DNA from: an uncultured Desulfosporosinus sp.
GTDB taxonomy: Bacteria > Bacillota > Desulfitobacteriia > Desulfitobacteriales > Desulfitobacteriaceae
Reading direction: 5' to 3'
DNA: 45,661 nt
Assembly: GCA_927405585.1 (NCBI GenBank)
Contig: CAKMJS010000102.1
Span: 1 to 45,661 of the forward strand
The notes below the pieces were generated by a model. The model was given only the letters and a program-made list of their open reading frames with translations, was not told where the DNA came from and made no database searches. Below, one piece after another: positions 42,730 through 45,661 of the stretch (positions are counted from its first letter, which is position 1; each line of letters begins with the position of its first letter). The position numbers and the translations under genes are program-made.

Positions 42730-43250
42730 GATATCCCCCCCTTATGACTATCATAACCCATATAGATTTCTCCTAATCAGCTGGTACAAATTCTTTAAGA
42801 AGATATTTGTGACACTTTTCCCTAACCCTAAGTTATCTCATTTGTGAAATTTTGTACACATCTATATTGGGCTATTTGAGCCGTTTATCTTGACTTTGCT
42901 CGACTATTGTCTCACTTTCTCGAGCATGCTAGGATTTAAAAAAAATAAGACGGTCAAAAACCGCTTAATAAGGATTATTTATATCCAATTTTCGGAGATT
43001 TACTAGCTAATTAGCGTCCGTCTAAGGTTAGCTCATCACTATCCCAGAACCAAGAACCAAAGTAAACCAAGAACCCCCAAATAGATTTTAAAATAGCCAT
43101 ATATATCATCCTTTCATTTAATGGATATGCTTCGTTAGGCGATAAGATAAAGACACATTCGTTAGAAAGTTTAAATAACCGATATTGAATTTAGCTTCCC
43201 ACGTATTTTTTATAAAGCTTTTTACATACTATTAATTAACTATTAGCATT
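42730..43250. other. Intergenic region with a possible 29-residue gene
   Basis: About 520 AT-rich bases between two minus-strand genes. Apart from the small frame at 43011-43100 and short CCAAGAAC repeats within it, I see no gene and no clear promoter. Confidence 0.4.
43011..43100 (-). CDS. Possible 29-residue hydrophobic peptide
   Basis: ATG 43100 with GAAAGGATG about six bases upstream; the peptide begins MAILKSIWGFLVYFGSWFW and ends with an acidic tail (DSDELTLDGR). One aromatic-rich amphipathic or membrane helix, as in small membrane proteins or toxin-like peptides. No homologue recalled. It lies about 150 bases downstream of the 163-residue gene on the same strand and could belong to the same sigma-54 transcript. 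Confidence 0.35.
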   Translation of the reverse strand: MAILKSIWGFLVYFGSWFWDSDELTLDGR

Positions 43251-43742
43251 TTAGTGTAAAATAGTATGATAGGTATGTTTTGAATCTGAATGCACCAGAG
43301 TACGACGGCTGACAATAAGGGCATCATCATTATCATAGCTATTAGATGACATCGTTTTCTTCATTTTATCCATGGTCAATCGTTTAATTAGTTCCATTAC
43401 AAAAAGTCTGGCAGAATGAATATCATTGTTTAAGTTTTCTAGTTCATTAGACAGGTTGACGCGAGGTAAATCCATATTTAGTTCTCGCCTGACATCTTTT
43501 ACCGAAGAGCCTCTGAGGGAATCCGAATCGTGGTTAATATTGTTAAGAATTTTGTACCCTAGGTTGTATAAGTCATTTAGATAGCCATAAATTTGTAAAG
43601 TGCTAACTCCACATTTTTGAACTAAATAATTGAGTTGAGAGTCACCTAGATCACTTAACTGACGACGGACCTTCAATAAAACTTCTAAATTATTCGAATG
43701 ATTATTGTCATTTCCTATAGTCAGTTTTGTATCCAACAACAT
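43251..43742 (-). CDS. Hypothetical 163-residue protein of the sigma-54 module
   Basis: Soluble, largely helical, charged protein with no known domain: an N-terminal helix pair (LEVLLKVRRQLSDLGDSQLNYL), a middle part with ILNNINHDSDSLRGSSV, and a helix NDIHSARLFVMELIKRL at about 104-120. ATG 43742 with AGGTGAGG about four bases upstream. It lies 90 bases downstream of the 56-residue gene, behind the sigma-54 promoter at 44129. A decayed copy lies in the sulP leader (38822-39011), which shows this protein was once encoded twice. Function unknown. Confidence 0.7.
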   Translation of the reverse strand: MLLDTKLTIGNDNNHSNNLEVLLKVRRQLSDLGDSQLNYLVQKCGVSTLQIYGYLNDLYNLGYKILNNINHDSDSLRGSSVKDVRRELNMDLPRVNLSNELENLNNDIHSARLFVMELIKRLTMDKMKKTMSSNSYDNDDALIVSRRTLVHSDSKHTYHTILH

Positions 43743-43832
43743 CTTACCTCACCTCATCACTAATTGTTATCACCTGAGTACGGATCGCCAATATGAAAGA
43801 TAGTCATGATAACCTAATAAGACAGATATCTT

Positions 43833-44003
43833 CTACCGAAGAATAGGACTAGTTGTCACAGAGTCTTGTAATACTTCTTCCTTGTTGAGAGAGTGGAATT
43901 TCCTCATCACTTCTACAATCACTTTACTTGTTTCCATCTCATTAAATATATTACATGAGTCAAACATCTCTTGAGCCCATTCTGTGAATTGATCTGTAGT
44001 CAT
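43833..44003 (-). CDS. 56-residue protein, first gene behind the sigma-54 promoter
   Basis: ATG 44003 with a perfect AGGAGGT seven bases upstream; stop at 43833. The acidic helical protein MTTDQFTEWAQEMFDSC... has one cysteine and no known domain. It lies about 125 bases from the sigma-54 promoter and is followed by the 163-residue gene on the same strand, so it heads that transcript. The same start position relative to the promoter is kept in the decayed copy near sulP. Confidence 0.65.
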   Translation of the reverse strand: MTTDQFTEWAQEMFDSCNIFNEMETSKVIVEVMRKFHSLNKEEVLQDSVTTSPILR

Positions 44004-44128
44004 TATAATTACCTCCTATGGTAAAAAAAATATAGATGATATTTTAGATAACTTATGGTTTTTACTATATGATATATTTGTATATACGAATATAATGGCT
44101 TTATGGTATCTCACAACTACCTATGATA

Positions 44129-44144
44129 AGCAAGAATCATGCCA
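44129..44144 (-). promoter_or_regulatory. Sigma-54 promoter of the 56-aa/163-aa module
   Basis: Same 16 bases as at 39140: TGGCATG-ATTC-TTGCT on the minus strand, with one mismatch to consensus and exact GG-GC spacing. It faces the 56-residue gene. Confidence 0.85.
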
Positions 44145-44281
44145 ACTGTTTTACCTTGTTTTTTGAGTATATTTGCGCGTTATCAGACATGGCATTATGT
44201 GGACAATCAAATACCTGGGGTATTAACCACGGATAAGTAGCGACATTCCACTCATAGCGCTTTTCAGCATAGATTTTGCTG

Positions 44282-44301
44282 ATTGTTTGAATATGAACAG
44301 T
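44282..44301. promoter_or_regulatory. Candidate activator site, second copy
   Basis: ATTGTT-TGAATATG-AACAGT, about 138 bases upstream of the sigma-54 promoter, corresponds to the palindrome at 39305. Flanking blocks (TAGCGCTTTT before, ATCATTCAATT after) are also shared between the two regions. Confidence 0.55.
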
Positions 44302-44398
44302 TATTAGGGTAATTGTATGAAATCATTCAATTTGCGGGGGTGTACTTCAAAGACCGTAGAAGACTAAATCGTACCTATTATATAAGGAAGTGTTTATC

Positions 44399-44809
44399 GT
44401 GAATAAGATACTAATCATAGATGATGAAGAGCATATGTGTTGGGCTATCGAGAAGGGACTCCACCAAGAAGGATACCAGGTGTTAACAGCTACGCGGGGG
44501 AAAGCAGGTCTAAAAATAATTCAAGATGAAACACCCTCCTTGGTAATAGTTGATTTAAAAATGCCAGAAATGGATGGGTTAGAAGTATTGGTTAAGGCTA
44601 AAGAGATCATCCCAGAGCTTCCCATAATTATGTTAACTGCTCACGGTACGATTAACACCGCAATCGAGGCTATGAAGTTAGGGGCAGTTGACTATATCAC
44701 CAAACCGATAGACCTTGATAAACTAAAAATAGTTGTAAAAAAGGCCTTACGTATCAGACGTTTACAGGAAGAAGTTATTTTTTTACGCTCTGAGCTTAAA
44801 AAAAAATGA
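44399..44809 (+). CDS. Truncated response regulator (receiver only), paralogue of the NtrC-type activator
   Basis: 136 residues from GTG 44399, with the same AAGGAAG ribosome site and spacing as the full-length regulator. The receiver is nearly identical to that of the activator (VIDDEEHMCWA versus IIDDEEHMCWA; Asp52 in IVDLKMPEMDG; ITKPID), so it should still accept phosphate. It ends at LRSELKKK, where a stop replaces the codon for His in KKKHGRIIG. About 30 bases beyond the stop still resemble the activator gene (ATAGGCA), showing that the AAA+ and HTH parts were lost. It may act as a phosphate sink or competitor for the kinase. Confidence 0.85.
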   Translation: MNKILIIDDEEHMCWAIEKGLHQEGYQVLTATRGKAGLKIIQDETPSLVIVDLKMPEMDGLEVLVKAKEIIPELPIIMLTAHGTINTAIEAMKLGAVDYITKPIDLDKLKIVVKKALRIRRLQEEVIFLRSELKKK

Positions 44810-44939
44810 CGTTGATAGGCAGTGAATGATTCAGAATGAGGTGCCCCTTTATACCCATGATGTAAAGTGATACTATGTTACATAATGTTATAAATATTAA
44901 CTTATTCTAAGAATTTATTCGGGAGGTTCACCATTTGAA

Positions 44940-45661
44940 ATGGACTATTACAAAAATTTTTTTCAGAGTGATTTGTTTAAAAAGAGCGTATCTTTACTTG
45001 CATTATTAGTAATTATTATTAGTCTTAAACCCATGATTAATTTATTACTATTAACTTTTTTGTTTTCTTTCATATTATATGCCATCCAAAATTACATCTT
45101 TAAAAAAATTGTTAAACTAATGCCTATCAATCGGTCTGGGATTACATTTGGTATCTTTATATTATTAGCTTCGGCAATTGTATTTGCTAGCTATAAATAT
45201 ATACCCACCTTAACTCGCCAGTTATTTGATATTGGAAATCAACTAAGCAATTTTGATATCAATGCTTATGAAGATGCCATTCATCCACAAATAAGAGAAG
45301 CTATTAGCACAAACATTCAATCTTATGTTGTAGATGGAGGTACTTATCTTATCCACTCAGTAACAAATATTTGGAAATTTAGTTTAAATATTTTTATTGC
45401 CCTCATACTAAGTCTCTTTCTAATATTGGAAAAGGACAAAATTATAATCTTTTTAAATAGGTTAGCCTTTAGTAAAATAGGTTTTATCTATATCTATTAT
45501 AAAAAACTAGGGAAAAATTTTGTTAACTCATTTGCAAAAGTTATGGAAATTCAAATCCTGATCGCCTTGATTAATTCAGTTTTATCTGCTTTTATCTTGA
45601 ATATATTGGGGTTTAATCAAGTGATTGGTCTAGGCTTTATGATCTTTATCTTGGGTTTAAT
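44940..45661 (+). CDS. AI-2E family (UPF0118) membrane protein, 3' truncated by window edge
   Basis: The frame opens at ATG 44940 and is still open at the window end (240 codons visible). It starts with two hydrophobic helices (about 16-48), another at about 68-88, an outer loop of about 65 residues, then further membrane segments, an arrangement typical of the AI-2E transporter family; the amphipathic segment LRQLFDIGNQLSNF and VMEIQILIALINS fit it too. Members export AI-2 or act as sodium-proton antiporters. GGGAGG lies 13 bases upstream, rather far; a TTG at 44935 in another frame gives only 24 codons. Strongly AT-rich compared with its neighbours. Confidence 0.7.
   Translation, partial: MDYYKNFFQSDLFKKSVSLLALLVIIISLKPMINLLLLTFLFSFILYAIQNYIFKKIVKLMPINRSGITFGIFILLASAIVFASYKYIPTLTRQLFDIGNQLSNFDINAYEDAIHPQIREAISTNIQSYVVDGGTYLIHSVTNIWKFSLNIFIALILSLFLILEKDKIIIFLNRLAFSKIGFIYIYYKKLGKNFVNSFAKVMEIQILIALINSVLSAFILNILGFNQVIGLGFMIFILGL

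Overview
The window looks like chromosomal DNA from a low-GC anaerobic Firmicute. A sulfate-reducing member of the Desulfosporosinus/Desulfitobacterium group is my best guess. I base this on gene style, the Firmicute-type glgC/glgD pair, a rubredoxin, and three different families of inorganic (sulfur) anion transporter packed into 9 kb. The taxon is an inference from memory, not a search result.

Layout. 1-1659: 3' part of a hydantoinase B-type gene. 1660-2480: a gene-poor stretch with a consensus sigma-A promoter, a structured RNA candidate and an orphan terminator. 2493-5589: three overlapping M42 metallo-aminopeptidase genes. 5958-9164: an OmpR-type two-component system followed by a lipoprotein with a duplicated C-terminal domain. 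9378-9554: a short rubredoxin with an unusual first cysteine knuckle. 9875-11770: ABC-F ATPase. 11803-17219: cell-envelope and miscellaneous genes (LysM/M14 peptidase, DUF3006, MBL/lamin-tail lipoprotein, threonine aldolase, bactofilin and M23 peptidase). 17545-29591: a complete glycogen operon, glgB-glgP-glgC-glgD-glgA, ending in a very large GH13-GH77 fusion with a minisatellite-encoded linker.

29886-38716 is the most unusual part. Three paralogous cytoplasmic proteins of unknown function (about 195-217 aa, invariant PNTLNWW, FEF.RRV and IWIK motifs) alternate with a DASS/SLC13 carrier, a TauE/SafE carrier with a membrane partner, and a SulP-STAS permease. CRP-like palindromes and a terminator-like element are duplicated within the same region.

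38717-44809 is a sigma-54 regulatory island. A sensor kinase and an NtrC-family activator are transcribed away from a near-consensus sigma-54 promoter that points towards sulP. About 5 kb further on the whole arrangement recurs: the same sigma-54 promoter, the same upstream palindrome and a second response regulator cut down to its receiver. Each promoter faces a small-gene module on the minus strand. The distal module is intact (56-aa and 163-aa genes). The sulP-proximal module is a decayed copy with an internal deletion and stop codons. My working model is that a duplicated sigma-54 circuit has been rewired so that one copy now reads through a dead gene into sulP. The window ends inside an AI-2E-family membrane protein gene.
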